Source: Gemmataceae bacterium
GTDB lineage: Bacteria > Planctomycetota > Planctomycetia > Gemmatales > Gemmataceae
DNA length: 48,412 nucleotides
Assembly: GCA_020847555.1 (NCBI GenBank)
Contig: JADLBT010000167.1
Coordinates: 1 to 48,412, forward strand
Direction: 5' to 3'
In this document: in pieces, positions 1 to 8,336 of the stretch
Layout: every line of letters begins with the position of its first letter
Numbering within the stretch: the stretch's first letter is position 1
The notes under the pieces: model-generated
What the model was told of the DNA's origin: nothing
The model's input: only the letters and a program-made list of their open reading frames with translations
Database searches by the model: none
Made by a program: the position numbers and the translations under genes

Positions 1-459
1 CCCGCCCCGATGCCGCCCGCCGCGCGCCGGACCGCGCCGCCGGCCGAGCAGTCCGGCGCGCCGCCGGCAGAGGAGAGGGTGCAGGTGCGCAACGAGGTTC
101 CCGTGCCCCCGCCGCCCGTCTCCGCGCCCCCCGCGGTGCCCTCGTTCTTCACGCCACCGATCCTGACCGGCCATCCGTGGTTGTTCCTCGACCTCTGGCG
201 CGAGCTGCGCGCGATGGTGCGGATGTTCTTCGACGTGACCTATCACGTCGCCTGGTCCACGCGCCTGACGGTGCTGGTGCTGGTGCCGCTCATCCTTACC
301 TCGGGCTGGTGGTTCCCGCTCGCATACTTCCCGGTACTCGGGACGTTGTTCGACAAGACGCTCGACCTGGTGCTGGCCTTCTTCGCGTACAAGGCTCTCA
401 GCCGCGAGGCCCGCCGCTACCTGGATTACAAGGCCAGCCGGGCCAGCAGCCGGTTCTGA
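1..459 (+). CDS. Small membrane protein, 5' end possibly outside the window
   Basis: The frame is open to the left edge and there is an ATG at position 10, so the true start may be position 10 or outside the window. From position 10 the product is 149 residues. The first 50 residues are rich in Pro and Ala and look disordered. The C-terminal two thirds contains two hydrophobic stretches (about residues 80-102 and 104-125, separated by a GWWFP turn) and a basic tail. This suggests a small integral membrane protein with a cytoplasmic N-terminal tail. I do not recognise a family. It ends 40 bases before pdxJ on the same strand, so the two may be cotranscribed. Confidence 0.55.
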   Translation, partial: PAPMPPAARRTAPPAEQSGAPPAEERVQVRNEVPVPPPPVSAPPAVPSFFTPPILTGHPWLFLDLWRELRAMVRMFFDVTYHVAWSTRLTVLVLVPLILTSGWWFPLAYFPVLGTLFDKTLDLVLAFFAYKALSREARRYLDYKASRASSRF

Positions 460-499
460 CGCCGTGGGCCGCGGGCGAGGGACTGCAGGGAGGATTGCG

Positions 500-1219
500 A
501 TGATCCGACTGGGGGTGAACATTGACCACGTGGCGACCGTGCGCCAGGCGCGCCGGGCGGCCGAGCCGGACCCGGTGGCGGCGGCCGTGCTGGCGCTCCT
601 CGGCGGGGCCGACGGCATCACGGTCCACCTGCGCGAGGACCGGCGCCACATCCAGGACCGGGATGTCCGGCTGCTGCGCCAGGTCGTGACCACCCGCCTC
701 AACCTGGAGATGGCTGCCGCCGACCCGATCGTGGACATCGCCTGCGACGTCCGGCCGGACGAGGCGACGCTCGTCCCGGAGCGGCGCGAGGAGCTGACGA
801 CCGAGGGCGGGCTCGACGTGGTCGCCCACCAGAAGGCCGTCGGCCGCGCGATGGAGCGCCTGAAGGCGGCGGGCATTGAGGTATCGCTGTTCGTCGATCC
901 AGACGACCGGCAGATCGAGATGGCCAAGCTCCTCGGAGCCAGGGCGGTCGAGATCCAGACGGCCCGCTACGCGGAGGCGCGCACCCCGGCCGACCGCGAG
1001 CGGGAACTGACCGACCTCCGGGAGGCGACGGCGTTCGCCCGCCAGAACGGGCTGCACGTCCACATGGGCCACGGGCTGAACTACTACAACGTCCTGGCCG
1101 TCGCGCGTCTGCAGGGGGTCGAGGAGCTGAACATCGGCCACAGCATCGTTTCGCGGGCCGTGCTGATCGGGATGGAGCGCGCGGTGTGCGAGATGAAGGA
1201 GGCGATTCGCCGGGCGTGA
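500..1219 (+). CDS. pdxJ: Pyridoxine 5'-phosphate synthase
   Basis: PdxJ condenses 1-deoxy-D-xylulose 5-phosphate with 3-amino-2-oxopropyl phosphate to form pyridoxine 5'-phosphate, the last ring-forming step of the DXP-dependent vitamin B6 pathway in the cytoplasm. The 239-residue product has the usual family length and TIM-barrel motifs in order: [11 protein letters not shown] at the N-terminus, [43 protein letters not shown] and [12 protein letters not shown]. The ATG at 500 is chosen because GGGAGG at 488-493 is a good ribosome-binding site and the protein then starts exactly at the conserved [11 protein letters not shown]. An in-frame upstream extension to 464 has no family support. Confidence 0.97.
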   Translation: MIRLGVNIDHVATVRQARRAAEPDPVAAAVLALLGGADGITVHLREDRRHIQDRDVRLLRQVVTTRLNLEMAAADPIVDIACDVRPDEATLVPERREELTTEGGLDVVAHQKAVGRAMERLKAAGIEVSLFVDPDDRQIEMAKLLGARAVEIQTARYAEARTPADRERELTDLREATAFARQNGLHVHMGHGLNYYNVLAVARLQGVEELNIGHSIVSRAVLIGMERAVCEMKEAIRRA

Positions 1220-1232
1220 CAGGAAGGGTTTC

Positions 1233-1309
1233 AAAAGCCCGCGGGTGGCGTCCCGTGGGTCAAGTCGCCAGCACCTGGCTCACGGGACGCCACCCGTGGG
1301 TCTTTAAAA
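1233..1309. repeat. Palindromic repeat, family B copy 1
   Basis: An imperfect inverted repeat: arm 1237-1257 (core GGGTGGCGTCCCGTG) pairs with 1281-1301 with two mismatches, around a loop of about 23 bases. The arms and loop both resemble the element at 35746-35812, so this is a dispersed element and not only a terminator. It sits between the 3' ends of pdxJ and the leftward permease gene, where a hairpin could also end both transcripts. Confidence 0.8.
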
Positions 1310-1331
1310 GATTAACTCGCCTGTCCCGGCG

Positions 1332-2774
1332 TTACCGCATCGATTCGAGCGGCCGCTTGCGCATGGCGCTGAGGGCGGGGAAGATGCCGCCGACGGCCCC
1401 CATCGCGAGCGAGAAGAGGATGCCGAACGCGATCACGAACCCGTCCACCGTCAGCTTCAGGACGACCGTTTTGCCCCCGCCCTGGCCGCCGCTGACGATT
1501 CCGGTCGCCGTCATCCCGTGGCTGAGCGACCCGAGGGCCAGCCCGACCAGTCCGCCGACCGTCGCCAGCAGCAACGACTCCAGAAAGAACGACACCAGGA
1601 TCTGCCAGCGTGCGAACCCGAGGATGCGCAGCACCCCGATGTCCTTGGTCCGCTGGCTGACGGCGGCGAACATCGTGTTGAGGATGCCGAAGACGCCGCC
1701 CAGGCCGATGAAGAACGCCAGGATCATGATGGCGCTGTTGAACTGCCGGCTCGTCGTCCCCAGGGCGGCGTAGTAGCGCGGCTCGGTCTGGGCCGCGAAC
1801 GCCGCCCCGCGCAGGATGTTGCGGTCGGCCAGCACCCGCGCCATCTCCTCCGCCTCGGCCGGCCCGGTCGTCTTGAGCGTCAGCGACGTGAACGACTTCT
1901 TGCCGAACATGTCGCCGACCAGCGCGCTGTTCCCCCATACCTCCGAGTCGCGGGTGGTGCCGGCCGTCTTCATGATGCCGACGACGACCCACTTGCGCGG
2001 CCCGAGGTCGAAGACGTCCCCGATCTGCAGGGACTCTCTGTCGATGCCGCGAGCCAGCTCGCGGGCCACCCCCTCCCCGAGGACGGCCTCGACGGCCGTC
2101 TCGTCGGTCCCGGGCCGAAAGTCCGGGACGGGGAACGGGTGGGCAGCCGCCGCCGCGATCAGGGAGGCGTACTGCGTCGCGAGGCGGGTGGTCTTGACCC
2201 GCGGGCTGACCGGCAGGGCGCGCACCCCGGCTCCCCACCATTCCCCGCCCGGGAGTAGCTCCAGTTGGTGAACGCGGGCGGCCATCAGTGGATCCTCGAC
2301 CCCGCGGATCTGGACGAAGGACCGGCGCTGCCGGCCGTTCTCGTCCTTCGTCCCGAGCGGTTGACCGATGACGACGTACTTCTCGCGCGAGATCAGCGGG
2401 TTCCCTTCCGCATCCCGGACGAGACGCGCCCGGTTCGCCTCGTCGAGCAGGCTGGCGAGGTCGCCGGTGTCGCTGTAGCCGAGGTTGCTGAACAGCTCGT
2501 CGGTCGCCCCCTCCGACAGGACGATGACATTATCCGGATGGCCGGTGTTCTCGGTCAGCCGCTGCATGCCGACGACGAACGCCCACAGGACGGTCAGCAG
2601 GCCGACGACCAGGACGAACGCCAGGGCCGTCATCAACGTTGTCTTCCACCGGACGACCAGGTTGCGGACGTTGTAGCGCAGCGGAACCTTCCCGGTCGCG
2701 ATCAGGAAGACGAGGATCAGGCCGACGACGAACAGCGTCGCCAGCGTTGCGAATGGCAGGGGGAGTTTAACCAT
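1332..2774 (-). CDS. FtsX-like ABC transporter permease (second permease of the operon)
   Basis: The 480-residue protein has the MacB/FtsX permease plan. One transmembrane helix lies near the N-terminus, with a second hydrophobic stretch at about residues 48-70. A large extracytoplasmic domain follows (about 75-330), and the C-terminus has three helices with the family motif (NTMFAAVSQRTKDIGVLRILGF, then FFLESLLLATVGG). The C-terminus ends in PALSAMRKRPLESMR, typical of the family. It has no ATPase and must use the ATPase encoded two genes upstream. The Gly-rich GGQGGGK segment between the last helices is a little unusual. It is the last gene of the TetR-adaptor-ATPase-permease-permease unit, 45 bases after the previous permease. 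The ATG at 2774 opens the frame. Substrate unknown; an exporter of the DevBCA/MacAB kind is the best inference. Confidence 0.88.
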   Translation of the reverse strand: MVKLPLPFATLATLFVVGLILVFLIATGKVPLRYNVRNLVVRWKTTLMTALAFVLVVGLLTVLWAFVVGMQRLTENTGHPDNVIVLSEGATDELFSNLGYSDTGDLASLLDEANRARLVRDAEGNPLISREKYVVIGQPLGTKDENGRQRRSFVQIRGVEDPLMAARVHQLELLPGGEWWGAGVRALPVSPRVKTTRLATQYASLIAAAAAHPFPVPDFRPGTDETAVEAVLGEGVARELARGIDRESLQIGDVFDLGPRKWVVVGIMKTAGTTRDSEVWGNSALVGDMFGKKSFTSLTLKTTGPAEAEEMARVLADRNILRGAAFAAQTEPRYYAALGTTSRQFNSAIMILAFFIGLGGVFGILNTMFAAVSQRTKDIGVLRILGFARWQILVSFFLESLLLATVGGLVGLALGSLSHGMTATGIVSGGQGGGKTVVLKLTVDGFVIAFGILFSLAMGAVGGIFPALSAMRKRPLESMR

Positions 2775-2792
2775 GATAGTTGGCGGCTGCTG

Positions 2793-2810
2793 GCCGCTTG
2801 CGGCTTCGCG
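2793..2810. repeat. Half-copy of the GCCGCTTGCGGCTT repeat
   Basis: GCCGCTTGCGGCTTCGCG lies in the 45-base gap between the two permease genes. The 16-base string CGCGAAGCCGCAAGCG, its complement, is also found at 4088-4103 in the next gap of the same operon, so this is a partial copy of that repeat. Confidence 0.6.
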
Positions 2811-2819
2811 TGGAGAGCC

Positions 2820-4043
2820 TCATCCCACCTTGGAGAACACTTCCGAAACCTTGATCGACCGCGCCCCCAGGGCCGGGAGGAAGCTGCCGACGAATGCCGT
2901 CCCTCCACCGATCAGCGGACCCCACCACAGCGCGGCGGCCGGGATCTGGAACGCCGGGAAGAAGACGATCGGGAACTTGATCCCGTGCATCACCAGGGTG
3001 ACGAGAACATAGGCCAGGCCGCTGCAGAACAGCCCGGTCAGCACCCCGACCAGCAGCGACTCGCCCAGGATGAGCATCAGAACCTGCCCGGGCCGGAACC
3101 CGAGCACCTTCATGACCGCCATCTCCGTCCGCCGCTCGCGGACGCTGATGCTGATGGCGTTGGCGATCACCAGCGCCATGATGCCCAAAAGGGCAGGCGT
3201 GAGCACCCAGCGCAGGAACCAGAGGATGTCGCGAAACGGTTCGAGGAACGACGCGATGCCGGACGACGCCGTCTCGCTCTTGACGGCCGGCTGGGTGAAC
3301 TTGCCCGGCGTCTCCAGCCGGGCGCTGGCCAGCTCGATCGACTTGAGATCCCGGGCCTGGAACCAGAACAGGTTCAGCGTCTTGTCGGTCAGCGGGTGCG
3401 GGACGCCGCGGTTGGTGCTCTTGTACGCATCCAGGGCGTCGAGCAGGTACTGCCGATTCATGGCGGCGCTCTGGGCGTACCGGCCGTCCGGGAGCAGGCC
3501 GAGGATGTGAAACTCCAGGTCGATGCCCTTGTAGGTGAAGCTCGTCACCTTGATCGTGTCGCCGACGCGCTTGTTGAGGGTGGCGAGCTTGTCGCGGCCG
3601 ATCAGCAGCCCCTGCCGGTCCTCGCCGAGCTTCTTGATCAGGGCCGAATCGAGGGACTCCATCTCGTCCATCATCGGCAGCGTCTGCGGGTCGAGGGCGA
3701 ACATGAACAGCGAGTTCTCCGGCGTGCGCTTCGTCGGGTCGAGGGTGCCGCCGTAGAACTGCCACGTCATGTATCCGGTCGGTCGGTTCTTCTCCGGCAG
3801 ATGCTCCAGCTCGGCGCGCAGCGCGTTGGCGTAGCTCCACGGCATCTGACTGGGGAACTGCCAGCGCTCGGTGACGATGCCCTTCTGCTCGCCCGCCTTC
3901 TGGGCGGTGAAGCGGTCGAACAGATCGAGGAACGACAGGATCACCGTGACGATGAAGACGAGCATGAACAGAGCAGCGCAGGTGAGGGCGGTCCGCAGTC
4001 TGTTGCGGCGGAGGTTCTTGACGATCAGGAGCAGGAGTTTCAT
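2820..4043 (-). CDS. FtsX-like ABC transporter permease (first permease of the operon)
   Basis: The 407-residue protein has an N-terminal helix (about residues 15-42, after the basic KNLRRNRLRT), a large extracytoplasmic MacB-like domain (about 45-270) and three C-terminal helices. The first of these is followed by the family motif ISVRERRTEMAVMKVLGFRPGQ. The ATG at 4043 is preceded by AGGAGG, a strong ribosome-binding site. It differs clearly from its neighbour at 1332, so the transporter probably works as a heterodimer with the ATPase at 4119. Family membership is secure; the cargo is not visible from sequence. Confidence 0.88.
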   Translation of the reverse strand: MKLLLLIVKNLRRNRLRTALTCAALFMLVFIVTVILSFLDLFDRFTAQKAGEQKGIVTERWQFPSQMPWSYANALRAELEHLPEKNRPTGYMTWQFYGGTLDPTKRTPENSLFMFALDPQTLPMMDEMESLDSALIKKLGEDRQGLLIGRDKLATLNKRVGDTIKVTSFTYKGIDLEFHILGLLPDGRYAQSAAMNRQYLLDALDAYKSTNRGVPHPLTDKTLNLFWFQARDLKSIELASARLETPGKFTQPAVKSETASSGIASFLEPFRDILWFLRWVLTPALLGIMALVIANAISISVRERRTEMAVMKVLGFRPGQVLMLILGESLLVGVLTGLFCSGLAYVLVTLVMHGIKFPIVFFPAFQIPAAALWWGPLIGGGTAFVGSFLPALGARSIKVSEVFSKVG

Positions 4044-4060
4044 GGGAGTCCGTCCTCCTT

Positions 4061-4103
4061 GCCGCTTGCGGCTTGACGAACGTGAGCGCGAAGCCGCAAG
4101 CGA
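4061..4103. repeat. Hairpin repeat in the ATPase-permease gap
   Basis: CCGCTTGCGGCTT (4062-4074) pairs with AAGCCGCAAGCG (4091-4102) around a 16-base loop. It fills most of the 75-base gap between the ABC ATPase and the first permease. Half of it recurs at 2793-2810. Confidence 0.7.
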
Positions 4104-4118
4104 CAGAAGCCTCTGCGG

Positions 4119-4877
4119 TCACCGCGGCACGCCCGTTTGCTGTTCGCGAATCTCGGTTCCGTCGAGCCGGGTGCTGTGGACAGACAGACTGCCGGTGTCC
4201 TCGACCAGCTGGCCCTTCTCCAGGTGAAGCTGACGCTGCGCGCGGACGGCGGCGCGCTGGTCGTGCGTGACCATGATGATGGTCTTGCGCAGCTCCCGCT
4301 GCAGCTCGCCCAGCAGGTCGAGGATCTCCTCGGCCGAGCGCGCGTCGAGGTCGCCGGTCGGCTCGTCCGCGACGATCAGCGTGGGGTCGGTGACGATGGC
4401 GCGGGCGATGCCGACGCGCTGCTGCTGGCCGCCCGAGAGCTGCCCGGGCCGGTGCGTCAGCCGGTTCGACAGGCCGACCAACTCCAGCGCCGTGAGCACC
4501 TGCTGGCGCCGCTGGGCGGACGACATCGGCAGCAGCAAGAGCGGCAACTCGACGTTCTCGTAGGCGGTCAGCACCGGGAGGAGGTGGTAGAACTGGAAGA
4601 CGAACCCGATGTTGCGCGTCCGCCAGCGCGCCAGCTGGGCCTCGGTCATGTCGGAGATCAGCTGCCCGCCGACGCGGATCTCGCCTGCGCTGGGGCGGTC
4701 GAGGCCGGCGATCAGGTTCAGCAGCGTCGTCTTGCCGGACCCCGACGGACCCATCAGTGCCAGGAACTCGCCCTCGGGGACGTCGAGGCTCAGGTTCTGC
4801 AGCACGTCGATCTGCTCGCTGCCGCGCTTGAAGTACTTGTGAACGCTGCGAACGGTCACGATCGGTACGGGTTGCAT
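4119..4877 (-). CDS. ABC transporter ATP-binding protein (LolD/MacB class)
   Basis: A 252-residue cytoplasmic ATPase. Visible motifs in order: Walker [10 protein letters not shown] (about residues 43-51), a Q-loop region [10 protein letters not shown], the signature LSGGQQQR, Walker [13 protein letters not shown] and a switch-region His in MVTHDQ. The [14 protein letters not shown] spacing is typical of the LolD/MacB/DevA class, which works with FtsX-like permeases. The C-terminal 25 residues after [11 protein letters not shown] are a small extension. The start ATG at 4877 is preceded by AGGAG. The gene lies between the adaptor gene and the two permease genes, which fits an ATP-driven efflux or envelope-export complex. 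Confidence 0.93.
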   Translation of the reverse strand: MQPVPIVTVRSVHKYFKRGSEQIDVLQNLSLDVPEGEFLALMGPSGSGKTTLLNLIAGLDRPSAGEIRVGGQLISDMTEAQLARWRTRNIGFVFQFYHLLPVLTAYENVELPLLLLPMSSAQRRQQVLTALELVGLSNRLTHRPGQLSGGQQQRVGIARAIVTDPTLIVADEPTGDLDARSAEEILDLLGELQRELRKTIIMVTHDQRAAVRAQRQLHLEKGQLVEDTGSLSVHSTRLDGTEIREQQTGVPR

Positions 4878-4901
4878 GCACGCTCCTGGATTGACGGTTG
4901 A

Positions 4902-4963
4902 ACCCGCCCGCAGCGCCAGCGCCGGGTTCTTCCAGGCGCCCGGCGCTGGCGCTCCGGACGGGT
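4902..4963. repeat. Hairpin repeat, family A copy 1
   Basis: Arms of 25 bases (4902-4926 and 4939-4963) with two mismatches and a 12-base loop; core AGCGCCAGCGCCGGG. The outer end of the right arm overlaps the stop codon of the adaptor gene. The core resembles the repeat at 44868-44918 (GAGCGCCAGCG). Confidence 0.8.
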
Positions 4964-6162
4964 CACGGCTTGTCTGCGCGGAGGAAGGTGACGAACACGC
5001 TTCCCTCGGGACGCAGGTAAATGCCCTCCTCCGCGCGCGCGATGTTCAGTACCCGCACGCGGACCGAGATGGTGCCCTTGGCCCGGTCGGCGATCGGCAT
5101 CAGACGCGCCACCGTCCCGGCGTAAACCTTGTCCGGAAAGGCGTCCGGCTTCACCCGGCACTTCTGGCCGACGAAGAGTTTCGCGATGTCGCGCTCCTGG
5201 ATGGTCAGGTCCACCTCCAGGTCCGCCAGGTCGGCCATCTCGCAGATGTTGGCCGAGACGTTGAACGCGATCGGGTTGACGATGTTCCCTTCCTCGGTCT
5301 TCTTCGTCAGGATTGTTCCGGTGATGGGCGAACGGACAATGCAGTTGTCCAGCCGCCACTTCGCCTTGGTCAGGTCGGCCCGGGCCTGATCGACCTCGGC
5401 CCGGACGGTCTCGACGCGCTGCTTGCGCGGTCCGAGCATGAGCCGGTAGGCGAGGCGCAGCTGCTCGACGCGCCGCTCGGCCGTTTTGTAGTCCTTCTCC
5501 GACATCTCGATCTCGCGAGCGGCGACGGCCCCGCCGCCACGGAGGTTGATGTTGCGCTTCCAGTCGAGGTAGAACTGGCGCTGCTCCTCCTCGGCCCCCT
5601 CGAGCGCCGCCTTGGCCTGGGCGGTCTCGTCGGGCAGGGCGCGGGACAGTTCCTGGTGGCGGAACTCGACCGCCTGCAGGGCGGCCTTCGCCCGCTGGAA
5701 GTCGGCCCGGTAATCGACGTCCTCCAGCTCGCAGAGAATGTCGCCTTCCTTGACGCGCTTCCCCTCGACGACGTTCAACTTCGTCACCATCCCGCCGACC
5801 TTCGGGCTGACCTGGATCTGGTGGGCGGGGATGAGATAGCCCTTCGCCTCGTAGGCGATGCCGCCCGGAGTGTTCTTCGGCTCGCCGGAGGAGATCTTGG
5901 CGCCGGGCGGCCCTCCGCCGGTCTTTGGCTCGGGCGGCGGCGGGACGCTGCTGACGAGATAGCCGAGGTACAGAGTGCTCGCGGCGAGCACGGCACACAA
6001 CATCCACGCCAGCCACGCCTTCCCGCCGCCTCCGCCGCTTCCGGCGGTCAGGTTCTCGGCCAGGCGCAGGGAGCGGACGCGGTCGGACAATGACGTCGGG
6101 CCGTTGCGGGAGGGTGCTTCCGGGCTGTTCGGGTGCCTGGGTTCGGTGGCGTTCTGACTCAA
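4963..6162 (-). CDS. HlyD/MacA-like membrane fusion protein (efflux adaptor)
   Basis: A 399-residue periplasmic adaptor that would link the ABC permeases to the outer envelope. It has a cytoplasmic tail of about 50 residues, one transmembrane helix (about 52-70, WLAWMLCAVLAASTLYLGYLV), a first biotinyl-lipoyl half with GYLIPAHQIQVSPKVGG, a long coiled-coil hairpin (about 140-235, rich in Ala, Glu, Gln and Arg), a second half with IVRSPITGTILTKK, and a beta-barrel region. The start is TTG at 6162, overlapping the TGA of the TetR gene as TTGA, with AAGGGGGAA just upstream. This is a clear case of translational coupling, so the regulator and the pump are made together. The C-terminal domain ends at ADKP. 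Confidence 0.88.
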   Translation of the reverse strand: MSQNATEPRHPNSPEAPSRNGPTSLSDRVRSLRLAENLTAGSGGGGGKAWLAWMLCAVLAASTLYLGYLVSSVPPPPEPKTGGGPPGAKISSGEPKNTPGGIAYEAKGYLIPAHQIQVSPKVGGMVTKLNVVEGKRVKEGDILCELEDVDYRADFQRAKAALQAVEFRHQELSRALPDETAQAKAALEGAEEEQRQFYLDWKRNINLRGGGAVAAREIEMSEKDYKTAERRVEQLRLAYRLMLGPRKQRVETVRAEVDQARADLTKAKWRLDNCIVRSPITGTILTKKTEEGNIVNPIAFNVSANICEMADLADLEVDLTIQERDIAKLFVGQKCRVKPDAFPDKVYAGTVARLMPIADRAKGTISVRVRVLNIARAEEGIYLRPEGSVFVTFLRADKP

Positions 6163-6869
6163 GGGTTCCCCCTTCGCGGTTGGCCCTTCGCGGGCGGGAC
6201 CGTGGGCCGAGCGGGCGCGGGCGAGCCGTTGGCGGGCGCGGGGACGGCGACACCCAGATAGTTACCGAGCAGGTCAAGGCACAGATGCACCATTTCCCCG
6301 CGATCGAAGGCGCTCGGGTCGGCGGCCGCCTGCATGGTGAGGCCGTGCAGCAGCGCCTGGATCAGCGTCGCCAGCGCCCGCGGAGACACCGGCCGCTTGA
6401 CGCGCCCCTGGTCCTGGTCGTCGGCCAGCGCCTGGGCCAGGTGGGCGCGCCACTCCTCGTACAGCGTCGCCAGCCGTTGCCGGAAGTCCTCCCGGTAGCC
6501 GATCTGCGCCAGGAATGTGTACTGCAGGCAGTGGAACTCAGGGCTGACCGGCGGCCCCTGCACCAGGGTGGTGAGCAGGTGCCGCACCAGATCCCACCCA
6601 CTGCCCTGCCAGGCGGGCGGTGAGTCCGGTTCGGCCGTGCCCGCGACGCTCCGGCACATCAGGTGTAACACCCGGTCGAACACGGCCAGCAGGATCGCTT
6701 CCTTGGTTGGGAAGTAGTACGTCAGGTGGCCGCGGGCCATGCCGGCCCGCTGCTCGATTGCCGACAGCGACAGGTTCGGCAGGCCCTCCTCGGCGATGAC
6801 GGCAACGGCCGCATCAATAATTTGCTCCCTGCGAAGGCTGGCGATATCGACGCGGGACGGTTTACGCAT
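6159..6869 (-). CDS. TetR-family transcriptional regulator
   Basis: A 236-residue repressor-like protein. The N-terminal DNA-binding helices are clear (LRREQIIDAAVAVIAEEG, then LSLSAIEQRAGMARGHLTYYFPTKEAIL, about residues 9-60). The C-terminal ligand domain is variable, as usual. The ATG at 6869 gives the normal short N-terminus; an in-frame TTG at 6899 would add ten residues with no ribosome-binding site, so I prefer 6869. It is the first gene of the efflux unit and its stop overlaps the start of the adaptor gene. A palindrome inside its own promoter (6959-6974) strongly suggests autorepression and control of the whole operon. The inducing ligand is unknown. Confidence 0.9.
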   Translation of the reverse strand: MRKPSRVDIASLRREQIIDAAVAVIAEEGLPNLSLSAIEQRAGMARGHLTYYFPTKEAILLAVFDRVLHLMCRSVAGTAEPDSPPAWQGSGWDLVRHLLTTLVQGPPVSPEFHCLQYTFLAQIGYREDFRQRLATLYEEWRAHLAQALADDQDQGRVKRPVSPRALATLIQALLHGLTMQAAADPSAFDRGEMVHLCLDLLGNYLGVAVPAPANGSPAPARPTVPPAKGQPRRGNP

Positions 6870-6954
6870 GAACGGTGCCGTCAGGACTGACCGGGGCAAG
6901 CCGTTGGACGGAAACGGCGGAGAAGGTGGCCCGAGATTACCTCAACCTCCTCCC

Positions 6955-6984
6955 TTTATAGTCCGATCGGACTAGAACCGTCAA
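6955..6984 (-). promoter_or_regulatory. Promoter of the TetR-efflux operon
   Basis: On the minus strand, TTGACG (6984-6979) and TATAAA (6960-6955) are separated by 18 bases, a good sigma-70-type promoter. Transcription would start near 6948, about 80 bases before the TetR ATG. Confidence 0.65.
6959..6974. promoter_or_regulatory. Probable TetR operator
   Basis: TAGTCCGATCGGACTA is a perfect 16-bp palindrome filling the -35/-10 spacer and overlapping the -10 box of the TetR gene. Its size and place fit a TetR-family operator, so binding would block RNA polymerase. Confidence 0.7.
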
Positions 6985-7052
6985 CGGCAGTTCCGGGAAA
7001 AGACGGTTCGGTCAGGCTGCCCTCGCGGGTTGGGAATTCTTCGTTTTCCGCC

Positions 7053-7082
7053 TTGACAGCGGTTTGCACGACATCGTAATAT
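7053..7082 (+). promoter_or_regulatory. Sigma-70-like promoter with no gene downstream
   Basis: TTGACA (7053-7058) and TAATAT (7077-7082) are separated by 18 bases, close to consensus in a very GC-rich region. It points rightward into a region without a credible ORF. It may drive the candidate RNA below. Confidence 0.5.
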
Positions 7083-7089
7083 ACGGGTG

Positions 7090-7402
7090 ATTGGTGGGGT
7101 GAGCCCCCTCAACCAACTCCTGTCTTTGCTCATTTGCGGGATGGTTTCTCGATCGATTAGCTGCACACATCACTCAATCCTGATGTAATCCCTTTGGGGG
7201 GACAGCATTGAGACTGTGTGGAGCGAGCCCGTCTGGCGAAACGCGAATCATCTTCTCAGCGCGTCTGACCGCCGGAAACCAAACCGGACAGGAGTCGCCT
7301 CAACTGCCTGGCCCTGGTTGATTCCTGGTTGCGCGCCGAACCTTCCGGAAGCGGAGTAGGTCCCGAGCCCCCCTGGGATTTGCACGCTTCCGGATGTTTT
7401 TT
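7090..7402 (+). ncRNA. Candidate structured RNA between promoter and terminator
   Basis: This is most of the gene-free stretch 6985-7410. It starts just after a good promoter, ends in a hairpin followed by six T residues, and has no plausible ORF on this strand. A hairpin lies near the 5' end (TTGGT and GGGG at 7091-7099 pairing with CCCC and ACCAA at 7104-7116). The composition is less GC-rich than the neighbouring genes. I compared it by eye with tmRNA, RNase P RNA, SRP RNA and 6S RNA features and did not recognise any. It could equally be a decayed gene or a long untranslated region. Confidence 0.3.
7345..7402 (+). terminator. Rho-independent-like terminator
   Basis: CCGGAAGCG (7345-7353) pairs perfectly with CGCTTCCGG (7385-7393); an inner stem TCCC/GGGA is possible, and TTTTTT follows at 7397-7402. 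The T-run is on the plus strand only, so it ends a rightward transcript and not the leftward epimerase gene next to it. Confidence 0.5.
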
Positions 7403-7410
7403 GCGCTGCC

Positions 7411-8169
7411 TCATGCCGTCCCCAGGATGATGTCCACCCCATCAGGCCACGACTCCTGCGGCTCGTACCCGAGCAGCCGCCGCGTTTCCGCCAGGTCGTA
7501 ATAACCCGTGTGGAGCGGCTTGCTGGCAGCGTAGACGACGGCGAACCGAAGCTCTTCCGGCGCCTGGACCGCGCACGCGAAGAAGCGGCCCGCGTCGCCG
7601 GGGCTCAGGTACACGTCCTTGCCCCAGTCGAGGCCGGCGAGCTGTTCCGCCTGCGCGGGCGTCCGCGGACACCAGCCCAGCCGGGCAGCGATCACACTCA
7701 TCCCGTGCGCCTCGACGTAAGCGCGGCCGGCGGCCTCGAGGAAGACCTTGGCGGCGGCGTACCACGCGCGCGGCGTGACGGGGTCGGTGACGCGGATTGG
7801 CAGCGGGCCGTTGAAACGCTGATACCAGGCCACCTGGCCGCTGCTGGCGACGACCAGGCGCCGCACCCCGGCCTGCCGCGCCGCCTCGAACACGTTGTAC
7901 ACGCCGATCAGATTGTTCGGCAGCAGCTCCGTCATGAAGTCCGCATCGTCGGGAGTGGCCGCCAGATGGACCAGTGTTCGCACCCCCGCCCACGCCCGCG
8001 CCAGGGCCGCCGGGTCGGTCAGGTCGCCCTGGACCGTGTCTTCCAGACCCGGGGAGGGTACGCGGTCGAAGCCGCGCACCGCCAAACCGCGCGCCTGCAG
8101 GTCCTTCACCACCGCCCGCCCGACCCGGCCCGCCGAGCCGGTCACCAGAACCATGTGTGTCGGGGCCAT
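7411..8169 (-). CDS. NAD-dependent epimerase/dehydratase (extended SDR)
   Basis: A 252-residue Rossmann enzyme. The N-terminal dinucleotide motif TGSAGRVGR is at residues 10-18, Asp follows in GDLTD (about 49-52), and the active site is Ser110 (VASSGQ) with Tyr137 and Lys141 (WYAAAK). The NNLIGVYNVFEAARQAGVRR block and the region around YLSPGDAGRFFA recall uronate dehydrogenase and related sugar SDRs, but the substrate cannot be fixed from sequence. The ATG at 8169 is chosen because GAGAGG lies six bases upstream; another ATG at 8175 sits directly against that site. It is divergent from aroB. Confidence 0.85.
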   Translation of the reverse strand: MAPTHMVLVTGSAGRVGRAVVKDLQARGLAVRGFDRVPSPGLEDTVQGDLTDPAALARAWAGVRTLVHLAATPDDADFMTELLPNNLIGVYNVFEAARQAGVRRLVVASSGQVAWYQRFNGPLPIRVTDPVTPRAWYAAAKVFLEAAGRAYVEAHGMSVIAARLGWCPRTPAQAEQLAGLDWGKDVYLSPGDAGRFFACAVQAPEELRFAVVYAASKPLHTGYYDLAETRRLLGYEPQESWPDGVDIILGTA

Positions 8170-8336
8170 CGCCATCCTCTCAAAAGAACCGGGGGCAATT
8201 GTTCCAGGCAGTGTACGACCTGACCCGGCCCGCCGCAAAGCACATCAGAAACCGGCCCTTGTCCCACGAGCCCACGCGGGATAGCATACGGGCGTTTACC
8301 GTAACCAGCTCTTTTTGAGCGACCCACCCCTGAGCC

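Noticed and set aside
2265..4076. Plus-strand open frame of about 603 codons across two permease genes
   Set aside because: It spans two genes and the gap between them in the opposite direction and has no motif; a shadow of the permease genes.
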